64,000 nucleotides of DNA from Clostridiales bacterium (GCA_014799485.1 JAAVHY010000011.1:1-64000); one strand, 5' to 3'. Shown: positions 17,156 through 25,829, numbered from the stretch's first letter. The notes: generated by a model not told the origin, from the sequence alone. Numbers and translations: made by a program.

Positions 17156-18755
17156 AAAATTTTGCCCCGCCGAACTCGGACAAGGTGATATTTTTGTTGC
17201 GCTCCGCCGTCCAATTGATGGACCACAGGGAGGCGAACAGCAGAAGCTGGTTCTGCCGGTAGTCCTCCACCAGCATGGCGTCCCCGGGGAGGGTCAGGTC
17301 GTCCGCGCGCAGGGACTCGTCCCCGTCATGGTCCATCCAGCGCAGGTACTCGTAGGGCAGGCCCTCGGCGTACAGATCCACACCGTACTCGTTCTTGAGC
17401 CGGTACTCCAGCACGTCGAACTGCAGGGTGCCCACCACGCCCACGATGACCTCCTCCATGCCGGAGTAGGGGGTCTTGAAAATCTGAATCGCGCCCTCCT
17501 GGGCGATCTGCTCCATGCCCTTGAGGAACTGCTTGCGCTTCATGGTGTCCAGGGGCCGCACCCGGCGGAAGTGCTCGGGCGCAAAGGTGGGGATGGGGTC
17601 GAACTGGAACTTGTGGGCCGCGGTACACAGGGTGTCCCCGATGGAGAAGATGCCGGGGTCGAACACGCCGATGATGTCCCCGGCATAGGCTTCCTCGATG
17701 ATTTCCCGCTCCGCCGCCATGAGCTGCTGGGGCCGGGACAGCTTCAGCTTCTTGCCGCCCTGGACGTGATAGACTTCCTTGTCCGCGTCGAACCGCCCGG
17801 ACACCACCCGCATGAAGGCGATGCGGTCCCGGTGGGCCTTGTTCATGTTGGCCTGGATCTTGAACACGAAGGCGGAGAAGCCGTCGTCAAAGGAGTCGAT
17901 GAGCTCCTCGCCGGCGGTGCGGGGCAGGGGGGCGGTGGTCATGCGCAGGAAGTCCTCCAGGAAGGGCTCCACGCCGAAGTTGGTCAGCGCCGAGCCGAAA
18001 AACACCGGGGAGAGCTGCCCGTGGCGCACCCGGTCCATGTCGAACTCGCAGGACGCCCCGTCCAGCAGCTCGATCTCGTCGGCCAGCTGGTCCCGGTAGG
18101 ACTGGCCAATCAGGTTTGCCAGCTCGGGGTCGTCCAGGGCCACCTCGGTGGCGGTGGCCGCTTTGGAGCCGCCGTTGGAGGTGAAGTGGATGATGCGGCG
18201 GCGCTCCCGGTCGTACACGCCCTGGAACGCCTTGCCGCAGCCGATGGGCCAGTTGACGGCGTAGGTATCGATGCCCAGCTCGTGCTCCAGCTCCTGGCAC
18301 AGCTCGAAGGGGTCCCGGGCCTCCCGGTCCATCTTGTTGATGAAGGTGAAGATGGGGATATCCCGCAGGCGGCACACCTTGAACAGCTTCCGGGTCTGGG
18401 CCTCCACGCCCTTGGCGGCGTCGATGACCATGACGGCGCTGTCCGCCGCCATCAGGGTGCGGTAGGTGTCCTCGGAGAAGTCCTGGTGGCCGGGGGTGTC
18501 CAGGATGTTGATGCAGAAGCCCTCATACTGGAACTGCATGACCGAGGACGTGACGGAGATGCCGCGCTGCTTTTCGATCTCCATCCAGTCGGAGGTGGCG
18601 GCGCGGGCGTTTTTCTTGCCCTTGACCACCCCCGCCTGGGCGATGGCCCCGCCATAAAGCAGGAATTTTTCCGTCAGCGTCGTTTTGCCCGCGTCGGGGT
18701 GGGAGATGATGGCGAAGGTCCTTCTCCGCTTGATTTCGGATTCATATTGGGACAT
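17154..18755 (-). CDS. prfC: Peptide chain release factor 3
   Basis: The 533-residue translational GTPase has G1 SHPDAGKTTLTEK, G3 DTPGHQDFSEDTYRTL (the RF3 form) and G4 NKMDREARDP, and lacks an EF-G domain IV. It recycles RF1/RF2 after peptide release. A longer frame begins at 18839, but ATG 18755 is preceded by AGGAGGA (18762-18768) and gives the canonical MSQYESEIKRRRTFAIISHP start. Confidence 0.96.
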   Translation of the reverse strand: MSQYESEIKRRRTFAIISHPDAGKTTLTEKFLLYGGAIAQAGVVKGKKNARAATSDWMEIEKQRGISVTSSVMQFQYEGFCINILDTPGHQDFSEDTYRTLMAADSAVMVIDAAKGVEAQTRKLFKVCRLRDIPIFTFINKMDREARDPFELCQELEHELGIDTYAVNWPIGCGKAFQGVYDRERRRIIHFTSNGGSKAATATEVALDDPELANLIGQSYRDQLADEIELLDGASCEFDMDRVRHGQLSPVFFGSALTNFGVEPFLEDFLRMTTAPLPRTAGEELIDSFDDGFSAFVFKIQANMNKAHRDRIAFMRVVSGRFDADKEVYHVQGGKKLKLSRPQQLMAAEREIIEEAYAGDIIGVFDPGIFSIGDTLCTAAHKFQFDPIPTFAPEHFRRVRPLDTMKRKQFLKGMEQIAQEGAIQIFKTPYSGMEEVIVGVVGTLQFDVLEYRLKNEYGVDLYAEGLPYEYLRWMDHDGDESLRADDLTLPGDAMLVEDYRQNQLLLFASLWSINWTAERNKNITLSEFGGAKF

Positions 18756-18840
18756 GAGAGTTCCTCCTGTTTCATTTGATGTTAGAAGAAAACGGCCATT
18801 TACATGGGAAGAACCCCCTAAATAAAATAACAGTTCCATC

Positions 18841-18868
18841 AGTATAACACAGGAACGGGAGAAAGCAA
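18841..18868 (-). promoter_or_regulatory. Putative promoter of prfC
   Basis: Minus strand TTGCTT (18868-18863), 16 bases, TATACT (18846-18841), within the gap after the fumarase gene. Confidence 0.5.
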
Positions 18869-18876
18869 AGAGATTT

Positions 18877-19722
18877 TTACAGCACCGTGTGGGCGTGCCG
18901 TGTCACGTGGCACCCCAAATTGACGGCGCAGGGCAGCCCGGCGATGTGGGTGCCCTGGGTGAGAATGGCGGCGCTTAGCGCGGTGGTGACGCCGCCCAGC
19001 CCCTGGGGGCCGATGCCCAGGCGGTTGACCCGCTCCCAAATGCGTTCCTCCATGGCGGCGTAGAAGGGGTCTGGGTGGCGCTCCCCGGCGGGGCGGAGGA
19101 GGGCCCGCTTGGCAAGCTCCGCGGCGATTTCCGACGTGCCCCCCAGTCCCACGCCGATGACCACCGGCGGGCAGGGGTTGGAACCGGCCTGGGACACGCA
19201 GTCCACGATAAAATCCTCCACCTGCTCTACGGTGACGGAGGGGTTGAACATACGGAGCTTGGTCATGTTCTCGCTGCCGAAACCCTTGGGGGCGATGGTG
19301 ATGTCCACCTTGTCCCCGGGCACCATCCGCAGATGGAGGACGGCGGGGGTGTTGTCGTTGGTGTTCACCCGGCGGAGGGGGTCTCCCACCACCGACAGGC
19401 GCAGATGGCCGTCCAGGTAGCCACGGCGCACGCCGTCGTTGACGGCGTCCTCCAGGCAGCCGCCGGTGAGGTGGCAGTCCTGCCCCCAGTCCAGGAACAC
19501 CACGGCCATGCCCGTGTCCTGGCAGACGGGCAGGCCCCTGGCCTCGGCAAATTCATAGTTTTCCACCAGATCGCCCAGAATAGCCTGTCCCACGGGGGAG
19601 AGCTCGCTTTGTTGGGCGTCGCGGATCGCGCGGCGCAGATCATGGGGCAGGACGGTGTTGGCCTCGATACACAGCGCCCGGATGGCGTCGGACAGGGCGG
19701 CGGCCTTGATTTCCCGCACCAT
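18877..19722 (-). CDS. Class I fumarate hydratase alpha subunit, no adjacent beta subunit
   Basis: The 281-residue protein is the alpha (N-terminal) subunit of a two-subunit [4Fe-4S] fumarase or tartrate dehydratase. The three cluster cysteines are visible in PVCQDTGM, GSNPCPPVVIG and NLGCHVTRHAH. Such enzymes need a beta subunit, normally the next gene. Here the next gene downstream is prfC and the one upstream is an amidohydrolase, so the partner is elsewhere or lost. ATG 19722 directly follows the amidohydrolase TGA (TGAATG), so translation is coupled to it. Fumarate versus tartrate cannot be decided. Confidence 0.9.
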   Translation of the reverse strand: MVREIKAAALSDAIRALCIEANTVLPHDLRRAIRDAQQSELSPVGQAILGDLVENYEFAEARGLPVCQDTGMAVVFLDWGQDCHLTGGCLEDAVNDGVRRGYLDGHLRLSVVGDPLRRVNTNDNTPAVLHLRMVPGDKVDITIAPKGFGSENMTKLRMFNPSVTVEQVEDFIVDCVSQAGSNPCPPVVIGVGLGGTSEIAAELAKRALLRPAGERHPDPFYAAMEERIWERVNRLGIGPQGLGGVTTALSAAILTQGTHIAGLPCAVNLGCHVTRHAHTVL

Positions 19723-20868
19723 TCAGAGGACCTCCTGCCCGTCGATGAGTACGTGGGTGACCTGGCTGCGCCAGTGGAAGGGGTGGCCGTCCATGACCAC
19801 GATGTCCGCGTCCTTGCCGGGGGTGAGGGAACCCAGACGGTCGCCCACCCCGGCAATGGAGGCGGCGTTGACGGTGATGGCGGCCAGGGCGTCCTCATCG
19901 TCCATCCCGTACCGGGCGGCTATGGCCGCGCAGAAGGGGAGAAGCTGGATGGGGTTTTCCGGGTGGTCGGTGCAGATGGCCGTCTGCACCCCGGCCTTTG
20001 CCAGCAGGGCGGGGTTCTCCATGGAGCGGTTGGCAAGCTCCGGCTTGCCCCGGTCGTTGAGGACGGGGCCGGCGATGACGGGCACCCCCGCCTCGGCCAA
20101 ATGGTCGGCGATGAGATGGCCCTCGGTGCCGTGGACGATGACGCAGTCCAGACCGAATTCCCGGCTGATGCGCAGGGCGGTGACGATGTCGTCCGCCCGG
20201 TGGGCGTGGAAGTGGGCGGGCAGCCGCCCGGTGACCACCGGGCGCAGGGCGTCCAGCTGGGCGTCGAACTCCGGGGCGGGGGCCCCGCCATCGGCCTGGG
20301 CGCACTTTCGGTCGTAGTCCAGGGCCTTTGCCAGCTTCTCCCGGATGAGGGCGGCGGAGGCCATGCGGGTGGCGGGGCCGTGGTCCCGGTGGACGCGCTT
20401 GGGGTTTTCGCCCATGGCGAACTTCATGGCGGCGGGGGCGCGCACCACCATCTGGTCGACAACGGTGCCCGCGGTTTTCAGCAGCACGGACTGCCCCGCG
20501 ATGGGGTTGGCGGAGCCGGGGCCGGTGAGCACGCAGGTCACCCCGGCCCGCCGGGCGTCCTCAAAATAGGGGTTGCGGGGGTCCACCCCGTCCAGCGCCC
20601 GGATATGCGGGGTGCAGGGGGCGGACGTCTCGTTCAGGTCGTTTTCCTGGGGGCTGCTGGCGCCGTACAGGCCCATGTGGCAGTGGGCGTCGATGAAGCC
20701 GGGGAGGACGTGGCCGCCCTTGGCGTCGATCAGGCCGGTGAGGTCGGCGTCCTGGGGCATGTCGGACATAGGGCCCACCTGGACGATGCGGCTGCCCTTG
20801 ACCAGCACGAAGCCGCCGGCGATGGTGCCCGCCTCCATGGTATGGATGGTGCCGTTGATGATGAGCAT
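19723..20868 (-). CDS. Amidohydrolase (imidazolonepropionase-like)
   Basis: The 381-residue metal-dependent hydrolase has the first metal motif PGFIDAHCHMGLYG, a middle His (AHFHAHRADD), a further His in IVHGTEGHLI and the catalytic Asp in TAICTDHPENPIQL, ending with GKDADIVVMDGHPF. The substrate is unknown. It forms a two-gene unit with the fumarase alpha subunit. The frame is open upstream to 21009, but that stretch is a palindromic repeat; ATG 20868 after AAGGAGGAAA is the clear start. Confidence 0.9.
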   Translation of the reverse strand: MLIINGTIHTMEAGTIAGGFVLVKGSRIVQVGPMSDMPQDADLTGLIDAKGGHVLPGFIDAHCHMGLYGASSPQENDLNETSAPCTPHIRALDGVDPRNPYFEDARRAGVTCVLTGPGSANPIAGQSVLLKTAGTVVDQMVVRAPAAMKFAMGENPKRVHRDHGPATRMASAALIREKLAKALDYDRKCAQADGGAPAPEFDAQLDALRPVVTGRLPAHFHAHRADDIVTALRISREFGLDCVIVHGTEGHLIADHLAEAGVPVIAGPVLNDRGKPELANRSMENPALLAKAGVQTAICTDHPENPIQLLPFCAAIAARYGMDDEDALAAITVNAASIAGVGDRLGSLTPGKDADIVVMDGHPFHWRSQVTHVLIDGQEVL

Positions 20869-20898
20869 AGCTATTTCCTCCTTGTCACGCTCGGATTG

Positions 20899-21000
20899 GA
20901 CGCGCTCTTCCCGGCGGCTTCCCTCCGTCTCGGGCTGGTCTCCGAACCGCTGCGCGGTTCTGCGCTCACCCTCGCTCCAGTCCATCCGCCGGGGCGCGTC
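20899..21000. repeat. Nested palindromic element upstream of the amidohydrolase
   Basis: Three pairs of arms are nested: GACGCGC (20899-20905) with GCGCGTC (20994-21000), CCGGCGG (20911-20917) with CCGCCGG (20986-20992), and GAACCG (20944-20949) with CGGTTC (20955-20960). This fills the gap between the yabR terminator and the amidohydrolase ribosome binding site. It looks like a dispersed palindromic repeat or a folded leader. Confidence 0.6.
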
Positions 21001-21015
21001 TATCCTCACGCTTCT

Positions 21016-21044
21016 AAAAAGGGGGGACGCGGATGCGTCCCCCC
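21016..21044 (-). terminator. Intrinsic terminator of the yabP-yabQ-divIC-yabR operon
   Basis: On the minus strand GGGGGGACGC pairs with GCGTCCCCCC (21044-21021) and is followed by TTTTT (21020-21016). Confidence 0.85.
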
Positions 21045-21054
21045 TCGTATCGGT

Positions 21055-21543
21055 TTATTTTCTTCCGCCCCGGCGGCTGCCCCGCTTCTCGTTCATGTGG
21101 AGTTCGGAGAGCTTGCTGTCGGAGCTTTGCATAAACTGCTTGAGCTGATCCTCAAAGCTGGCGGGCCCCCTGGGCTGGGAAGGCTCGGGGACATAGCCGC
21201 GGCCGGGGGCGGGACGGCGGCCCTGGGCCCGGTGCTCACCTTCGGAACGGGGGCCGGGATTGGACCCGCTTGGACGGGGGCCGGGCCGGCGCTCCGGGCG
21301 GGGCGGCGGGGGCAGGGCCTGCTTGATGGACAGGTTGATACGGTTGCTGTCATCGATGCCGATGACCTTCACCTTGACCTCCTGGCCCTCAGAGAGCAGG
21401 TCGTGTACATCGTTGACGTAGGTGTAGGCGATCTCCGAGATATGTACCAGCCCGGAGCGGTTTCCGGGCAGCGCCACGAACGCGCCGAATTTGGTGATCC
21501 CCGTCACCTTTCCATCCAAGATAGAACCAACTTCAATCCCCAT
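21055..21543 (-). CDS. yabR: S1 domain RNA-binding protein YabR
   Basis: The 162-residue protein has one S1 RNA-binding domain (residues 1-75: VGSILDGKVTGITKFGAFVA, then GLVHISEIA and VKVIGIDDSNRINLSIKQA). A Pro/Arg/Gly-rich low-complexity linker (about 78-130) and a basic tail (RGSRRGGRK) follow. The gene order yabP-yabQ-divIC-yabR matches Bacillus, which supports the name. The role is probably ribosome- or mRNA-associated; the precise function is unknown to me. Confidence 0.9.
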   Translation of the reverse strand: MGIEVGSILDGKVTGITKFGAFVALPGNRSGLVHISEIAYTYVNDVHDLLSEGQEVKVKVIGIDDSNRINLSIKQALPPPPRPERRPGPRPSGSNPGPRSEGEHRAQGRRPAPGRGYVPEPSQPRGPASFEDQLKQFMQSSDSKLSELHMNEKRGSRRGGRK

Positions 21544-21578
21544 AAATCTCTTTTTTCCCTCTCATAGTGTAGGATTTT

Positions 21579-21869
21579 TTACTTGGAAGAATCTACGAAC
21601 TCGATCTCCCCGGGCTCCACCAGTCCCAGGCGGTTCCGGGCGATGTCGGCCAGGTAGTCAGGGTCGTCGCTGTGGTCGATGCCGTCTTGTAGGGCGGCGT
21701 TTGCCTCCCGCTGTTCCTGGATCTGGCGGCTCAGCGCGTCCCGGTCGCTTTGGGCGGCGTTGAGCTGCGCCTGGGTGGACAGCAGGGCGAGCGCCACGGC
21801 GGCCAGCAGTACCAGGACCAGCAATTTTGTGGCCATTCCGGCCCGCTTTAGCTTCATGACGGTTCGCAT
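21579..21869 (-). CDS. divIC: Septum formation initiator DivIC/FtsB-like
   Basis: The 96-residue bitopic protein has a basic start, a membrane segment (about residues 17-33), a coiled coil (QLNAAQSDRDALSRQIQEQR) and the family's C-terminal DYLADIARNRLGLVEPGEIEF. It is part of the DivIB-DivIC-FtsL divisome complex. AGGAGG sits immediately before ATG 21869 and 12 bases before ATG 21857 (MKLKRAG), so the true start is uncertain. The gene lies inside the 3' part of the yabQ frame (see finding). Confidence 0.9.
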   Translation of the reverse strand: MRTVMKLKRAGMATKLLVLVLLAAVALALLSTQAQLNAAQSDRDALSRQIQEQREANAALQDGIDHSDDPDYLADIARNRLGLVEPGEIEFVDSSK

Positions 21870-22329
21870 CCTCCTCCCCGTTTCTGGCGAAACGGTATAG
21901 CATGTTTATTTTATACCAATTCAGCCAATTTTGGAAGAGGTTTTTTTGATTTTTCAAAAATTTTTTCGCCCACCGTCCCGCCCGCCGGACAGGGGCGGTG
22001 GCCAGCCGCCACAGCGCCCGGACCCTCCCCGCCAGCCACAGCAGCGCGGGCAGCACCAGCCGGCTGAGGGTGAGGAAATACAGCCCGCCGCCCAGCGCCG
22101 CCGCGGCCATGTGGTAGATGCGCACACGCCCGTCGTCCCGCAGCAGGGTGAGGGCGAACAGGGCGGCGGTGACGCCCAGCCAGAACAGCAGATCCAGCAG
22201 GAAGGCCAGCCAGGCCAGCATCAGGCTCCGGCGCAGGGCGCGCATCCCGTCGTAGACCAGGCCCAGCGCGGCTCCCAGCAGGAAGGCCAGACAGAAGACC
22301 ACCGCCTGATCCGCCACATCCACATACAT
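21658..22329 (-). CDS. yabQ: Spore cortex biosynthesis protein YabQ, with 3' extension overlapping divIC
   Basis: Residues 1 to about 150 are a YabQ membrane protein with four to five hydrophobic segments (ADQAVVFCLAFLLGAALGLV and others) and a C-terminal WLNWYKI region. YabQ is needed for spore cortex formation. The frame does not stop there. It runs on for about 73 residues of Arg/Gly/Pro-rich sequence through the divIC gene in another frame, ending at 21658. The overlap of 212 bases is far more than usual; either the stop has been lost or the annotation should record a long out-of-frame tail. It is 2 bases downstream of yabP. Confidence 0.8.
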   Translation of the reverse strand: MYVDVADQAVVFCLAFLLGAALGLVYDGMRALRRSLMLAWLAFLLDLLFWLGVTAALFALTLLRDDGRVRIYHMAAAALGGGLYFLTLSRLVLPALLWLAGRVRALWRLATAPVRRAGRWAKKFLKNQKNLFQNWLNWYKINMLYRFARNGEEDANRHEAKAGRNGHKIAGPGTAGRRGARPAVHPGAAQRRPKRPGRAEPPDPGTAGGKRRPTRRHRPQRRP

Positions 22330-22331
22330 GG

Positions 22332-22625
22332 TCAGCGCAGCAGGCGGGAGAAGAAGCCGCCCCGGCCAATGCCGTCGTCCTCGTAGGTGACGGCGTCCAC
22401 GTCCCCTTCCACCTTCAGGTCGCCCCCGTCCAGGGACAGCTTTTCGATGTGCAGGTTTTCCCCGGTCACCACCATGGTGCCCTTGGAGGTGGACAGCACG
22501 ATGGAATTTTCATCAAACCGCTCCACGTCCTCCACGCCGGACACGGTGAGGCTCCTGCGTTCCTCGATCACCACATGGTGGGGGGCGGACAGCCCGCTTG
22601 TGGACAGGCCACCTTCATATGCCAT
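22332..22625 (-). CDS. yabP: Sporulation protein YabP
   Basis: The 97-residue YabP/YqfC-family protein has the motifs HVVIEERRSLTVSGVEDVER, then GTMVVTGENLHIEKLSLDGG and DLKVEGDVDAVTYEDD. Needed for sporulation, it is the first gene of the yabP-yabQ-divIC-yabR operon. Its presence indicates a spore-forming lineage. ATG 22625 is followed by normal spacing to yabQ. Confidence 0.93.
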   Translation of the reverse strand: MAYEGGLSTSGLSAPHHVVIEERRSLTVSGVEDVERFDENSIVLSTSKGTMVVTGENLHIEKLSLDGGDLKVEGDVDAVTYEDDGIGRGGFFSRLLR

Positions 22626-22691
22626 GGAACCATCTCCCTTTTCGTTGATGGTTCCATTCTATGGGGTTTGTCCCAGGATTATGAGTGGAAA

Positions 22692-23840
22692 TCAGCCTTC
22701 CGGCGGCCCTTCCGGCTTTGCCGCCGGGGCGGGCAGCCGGGCGCGCAGATCCTGCTTCAGCAGGGTGTAGGCCACCGCCGCCAGCGGCACGCTCACCACC
22801 ATGCCGGCCAGCCCCAGCAGGGAGCCGCCCACGGTGACCGCCGCCAGCACCCAGATGCCGGGCAGGCCCATGGACGTGCCCACCACCCGGGGATAGATGA
22901 GGTTGCCCTCGAACTGCTGGAGGGCCACCAGGAATACCAGGAACCACACCGCCTCCCAGGGGTCGATCATCACCAGCAGCAGCACCGCCAGCACCGCCCC
23001 CAGGTAGGCCCCCGCGATGGGGATGAGGGCAAACACGCCCACCGCCACCGAGATGAGGGGGGCGTAGTCGAAGCGGAACACGCACATCCCGACAAAACAC
23101 AGCCCGCCCAGGATGCACGCCTCCACCATCTGGCCGTTGACATACTTGGAGAAGGTGTCCGCCGTGAGGCGGGCGACGGTGAGTACGCGGCGGGCCGCCC
23201 GCTCGGGCAGATAGGCCCGCACCAGGCGGCGGCACTGGGCGGTGAGCCGGGGCGCGCCGGACAGCATATAGATGGAGAACACCAGGGAGATGACCCCGGT
23301 GATCACCCCGGACACCACCACGCTGGTCATGGTGATCAGGTGGGGCAGGGTGTTGGTGAGGGCGTCCAGCGCCCCGGTGAGCAGGTTCTTCAGCGAGTCG
23401 CTGATGCCGGTGGACAGATCCAGGTTGGCCAACTGTTCCAGCTCCAGCTTGGCCGCCAGCCAGTGGAACAGCTCCTGGAAGTTGGCGGCGTAGGTGCTCA
23501 GATTGCCCACGAACATCTCAAGGCTGTGGGTGAGCTCGGGCACCACCAGGGACACCAGCACGGTGACCAGCGCCGCTACAAGCAGGTAGGCGGTGACCAC
23601 CGCCAGGGGCCGGGCGGCTTTGCGCGCTTTTTTAGGCAGGGCGCTTTCGTACAGCCGGGCGAAGAAGGAACAGGGACGGTTGAGGATGAAGGCGATGACC
23701 CCGCCGATGACGAGGGGCCTGAAGGCCCCCGCCACCCCGCCCAGCCAGCCGGCCACCGCGTCCAGCTTGACGATGACGGCCACGAGGACAACGGTGTAGG
23801 TGATAAGCAGCAGCAGGCTGCGGAACAGCTTTTTGTCCAT
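22692..23840 (-). CDS. AI-2E family transporter (YtvI/PerM-like)
   Basis: The 382-residue membrane protein has about eight hydrophobic segments and the family pattern of a long extracytoplasmic loop (about 80-170) followed by VGVFALIPIAGAYLGA and QQFEGNLIYPRVVGTSMGLP. Despite the family name, most members are not shown to carry AI-2; many are Na+/H+ antiporters or general exporters. The frame opens at 23900, but ATG 23840 after GGGAGG gives the family's start. It follows the aromatic operon at 72 bases and may or may not be part of it. Confidence 0.88.
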   Translation of the reverse strand: MDKKLFRSLLLLITYTVVLVAVIVKLDAVAGWLGGVAGAFRPLVIGGVIAFILNRPCSFFARLYESALPKKARKAARPLAVVTAYLLVAALVTVLVSLVVPELTHSLEMFVGNLSTYAANFQELFHWLAAKLELEQLANLDLSTGISDSLKNLLTGALDALTNTLPHLITMTSVVVSGVITGVISLVFSIYMLSGAPRLTAQCRRLVRAYLPERAARRVLTVARLTADTFSKYVNGQMVEACILGGLCFVGMCVFRFDYAPLISVAVGVFALIPIAGAYLGAVLAVLLLVMIDPWEAVWFLVFLVALQQFEGNLIYPRVVGTSMGLPGIWVLAAVTVGGSLLGLAGMVVSVPLAAVAYTLLKQDLRARLPAPAAKPEGPPEG

Positions 23841-23912
23841 GGGAACAGGCCTCCCATACAATGTTTTCCTCAGTTTATCATGGGGGGCCTGCCGCGTCAA
23901 TTTAAGATTCCT

Positions 23913-24791
23913 TTAGAACTTGGGGCGCACGTCGTCGCCGCGGGCCCGCTCCAGGTCGATCTGCTTCTTCCGGCCCGACGCGTGGGCCAGCATGGCGGAG
24001 AGCGTCTCCCGGTCATTGTTCTCGATGGCCACCCGGTACTGGCGCATCCGCGCCTCCAGCGCCCCCACCACTTTGGCGAGGGCGGGGGCGTTGAGGGTGA
24101 ACAGCTGGGTCCACATGGCCGGATCCAGGGCGGCCACCCGGGTACAGTCCCGGAAGGAGCCGCCCTCGAAGCCCTTGCAGGAGAACAGCCCGTCGTCGTC
24201 GCACACCGACACGGCGATGACGTGCATGAGCTGGCTGGTGTAAGCAATCATCTCGTCGTGGCGCTCCGGGGTGGTTACGATGACATCGCCGAACCGGCAG
24301 TGCTCCGCCATGCGGTGGAGCAGGTCCAGATGCTCCTGGGTGGCCCTGGGGCCGGGGGTGACGATAAAGTGGGTGTTGCGGAACAGCCCGGCCTCGGCGT
24401 TGTCGATGCCGGACACCTCCTTGCCCGCCATGGGGTGGCAGCCGATGAAGTCCACACCGTCGGGCAGGCATTGGGCCGCCTCCATGACGGCGGTCTTGAC
24501 GCCGCACACGTCCCAAATCAGGCACCCGGGCTTGAAGCGTTCCCGGTGCTCCCGCAAAAAGCCGGTGATGCCAGCCGGATCCTGGCACAGGATGACCACA
24601 TCCGCCCCGGGCAGCTCGGCGGCGGGGTCGAAGGTGAGGCGGTCCGCCGCATGCTTTGCCGCGGCCTTCTCATAGGTGGACTGGGAGCGCGCCGCCCCCA
24701 CCACCTCGTAGTCCTCGAAGCCTTGCAGCGCCATGGCCAGCGAGCCGCCGATGAGCCCTAAGCCCACCACTAAAATACGCTTTTGCTCCAT
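23913..24791 (-). CDS. tyrA: Prephenate dehydrogenase
   Basis: The 292-residue enzyme oxidises prephenate to 4-hydroxyphenylpyruvate, the tyrosine-specific step. Visible are the Rossmann motif VVGLGLIGGSLA (residues 7-18), the catalytic region FIGCHPMAGKEVSG, and the TyrA C-terminal helical domain. There is no ACT domain at the C-terminus, so feedback control by Tyr may rest on the upstream attenuator or on the aroF enzyme (inference). It lies 21 bases after aroF in one operon. Confidence 0.93.
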   Translation of the reverse strand: MEQKRILVVGLGLIGGSLAMALQGFEDYEVVGAARSQSTYEKAAAKHAADRLTFDPAAELPGADVVILCQDPAGITGFLREHRERFKPGCLIWDVCGVKTAVMEAAQCLPDGVDFIGCHPMAGKEVSGIDNAEAGLFRNTHFIVTPGPRATQEHLDLLHRMAEHCRFGDVIVTTPERHDEMIAYTSQLMHVIAVSVCDDDGLFSCKGFEGGSFRDCTRVAALDPAMWTQLFTLNAPALAKVVGALEARMRQYRVAIENNDRETLSAMLAHASGRKKQIDLERARGDDVRPKF

Positions 24792-24812
24792 GAAAAGCGC
24801 CCCTCTCTTTCG

Positions 24813-25829
24813 TTACAGTTCCCGCCCGACGCAGGCGGCCACGGTTTTGAGCTTGCCCATGATGCCGTCAAACTGCTCCGGGGTGACGGACTGGGCCCCG
24901 TCGCACAGGGCGCAGGCCGGATTGTTGTGCACCTCGATGATGAGCCCGTCCGCCCCGGCGGCCACCGCCGCCATGGCCATGCGCTCCACCATCCACGCCT
25001 TGCCGCAGGCGTGGGAGGGGTCCACCACCACCGGCAGGTGGCTCTGCCGCTTCACCGCCAGCACCGCCGACAGGTCCAGGGTGTTGCGGGTATAGGTCTC
25101 GAAGGTGCGGATGCCCCGCTCGCACAGGATGACGTTGGGGTTGCCGCCGGCCATGATATACTCCGCGCTCATCAGCCACTCCTCGATGGTGGAGGACAGT
25201 CCCCGCTTGAGCAGGATGGGCTTGTTGGTGTGGCCCACCTTCTTGAGCAGGTCGAAGTTCTGCATATTCCGGGCCCCGATCTGGATCACGTCCACCGCCT
25301 CCTCGAAGAGGGGGAGCTGGTCGGCGCTCATCAGCTCGGACACGATGGGCAGGCCGGTGGCCTTCCGGGCCTCGTCCAGCAGGAGCACGCCCTCCACCCC
25401 CTTGCCCTGGAAGGCGTAGGGGGAGGTGCGGGGCTTGTACGCGCCGCCCCGCAGGGCCACGGCGCCGGAGTTCTGCACCGACTTGGCCACCTCCAGGATC
25501 TGTTCCTCGCTCTCCACCGAGCAGGGGCCCGCGATGACCGCCAGCTTGTTCCCGCCGATGGTCACGCCGCCGCCCATGTCGATCACCGAATCGTCGGGGT
25601 GGTACTTGCGGTTGGCCTTTTTGTAGGGCTCGCTCACCCGCATGACCCGCTCCACGCCGGAAAGCTGGGCCAGCGTCTCCTGGTTCAGGCCGCTGGCGTC
25701 GCCCTCGGCGCCCAGGATGGTGGTCTCGCTGCCCTTGGACACCATCACCCGGACGCCGCCCGCCTCCATGGCGTGGACGGCCTGTTCCAGCTGCTCGGCG
25801 GTAAAATCGTGCTTCATAATGACTACCAT
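24813..25829 (-). CDS. aroF: 3-deoxy-7-phosphoheptulonate (DAHP) synthase
   Basis: The 338-residue protein starts with a ferredoxin-like/ACT-type regulatory domain (1-75) and continues with a KDO8PS/DAHP-synthase TIM barrel of the Thermotoga type. Key segments are VIAGPCSVESEEQI, GGAYKPRTSPYAFQG, IGARNMQNFDLLKKVG, KRGLSSTIEEW and VVVDPSHACGK. It condenses PEP with erythrose 4-phosphate, the first step to aromatic amino acids. It is the first structural gene after a tyrosine-rich leader peptide and attenuator, with tyrA downstream, so the operon is set up for tyrosine supply. AAGGAG lies 10 bases before ATG 25829. Confidence 0.95.
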   Translation of the reverse strand: MVVIMKHDFTAEQLEQAVHAMEAGGVRVMVSKGSETTILGAEGDASGLNQETLAQLSGVERVMRVSEPYKKANRKYHPDDSVIDMGGGVTIGGNKLAVIAGPCSVESEEQILEVAKSVQNSGAVALRGGAYKPRTSPYAFQGKGVEGVLLLDEARKATGLPIVSELMSADQLPLFEEAVDVIQIGARNMQNFDLLKKVGHTNKPILLKRGLSSTIEEWLMSAEYIMAGGNPNVILCERGIRTFETYTRNTLDLSAVLAVKRQSHLPVVVDPSHACGKAWMVERMAMAAVAAGADGLIIEVHNNPACALCDGAQSVTPEQFDGIMGKLKTVAACVGREL

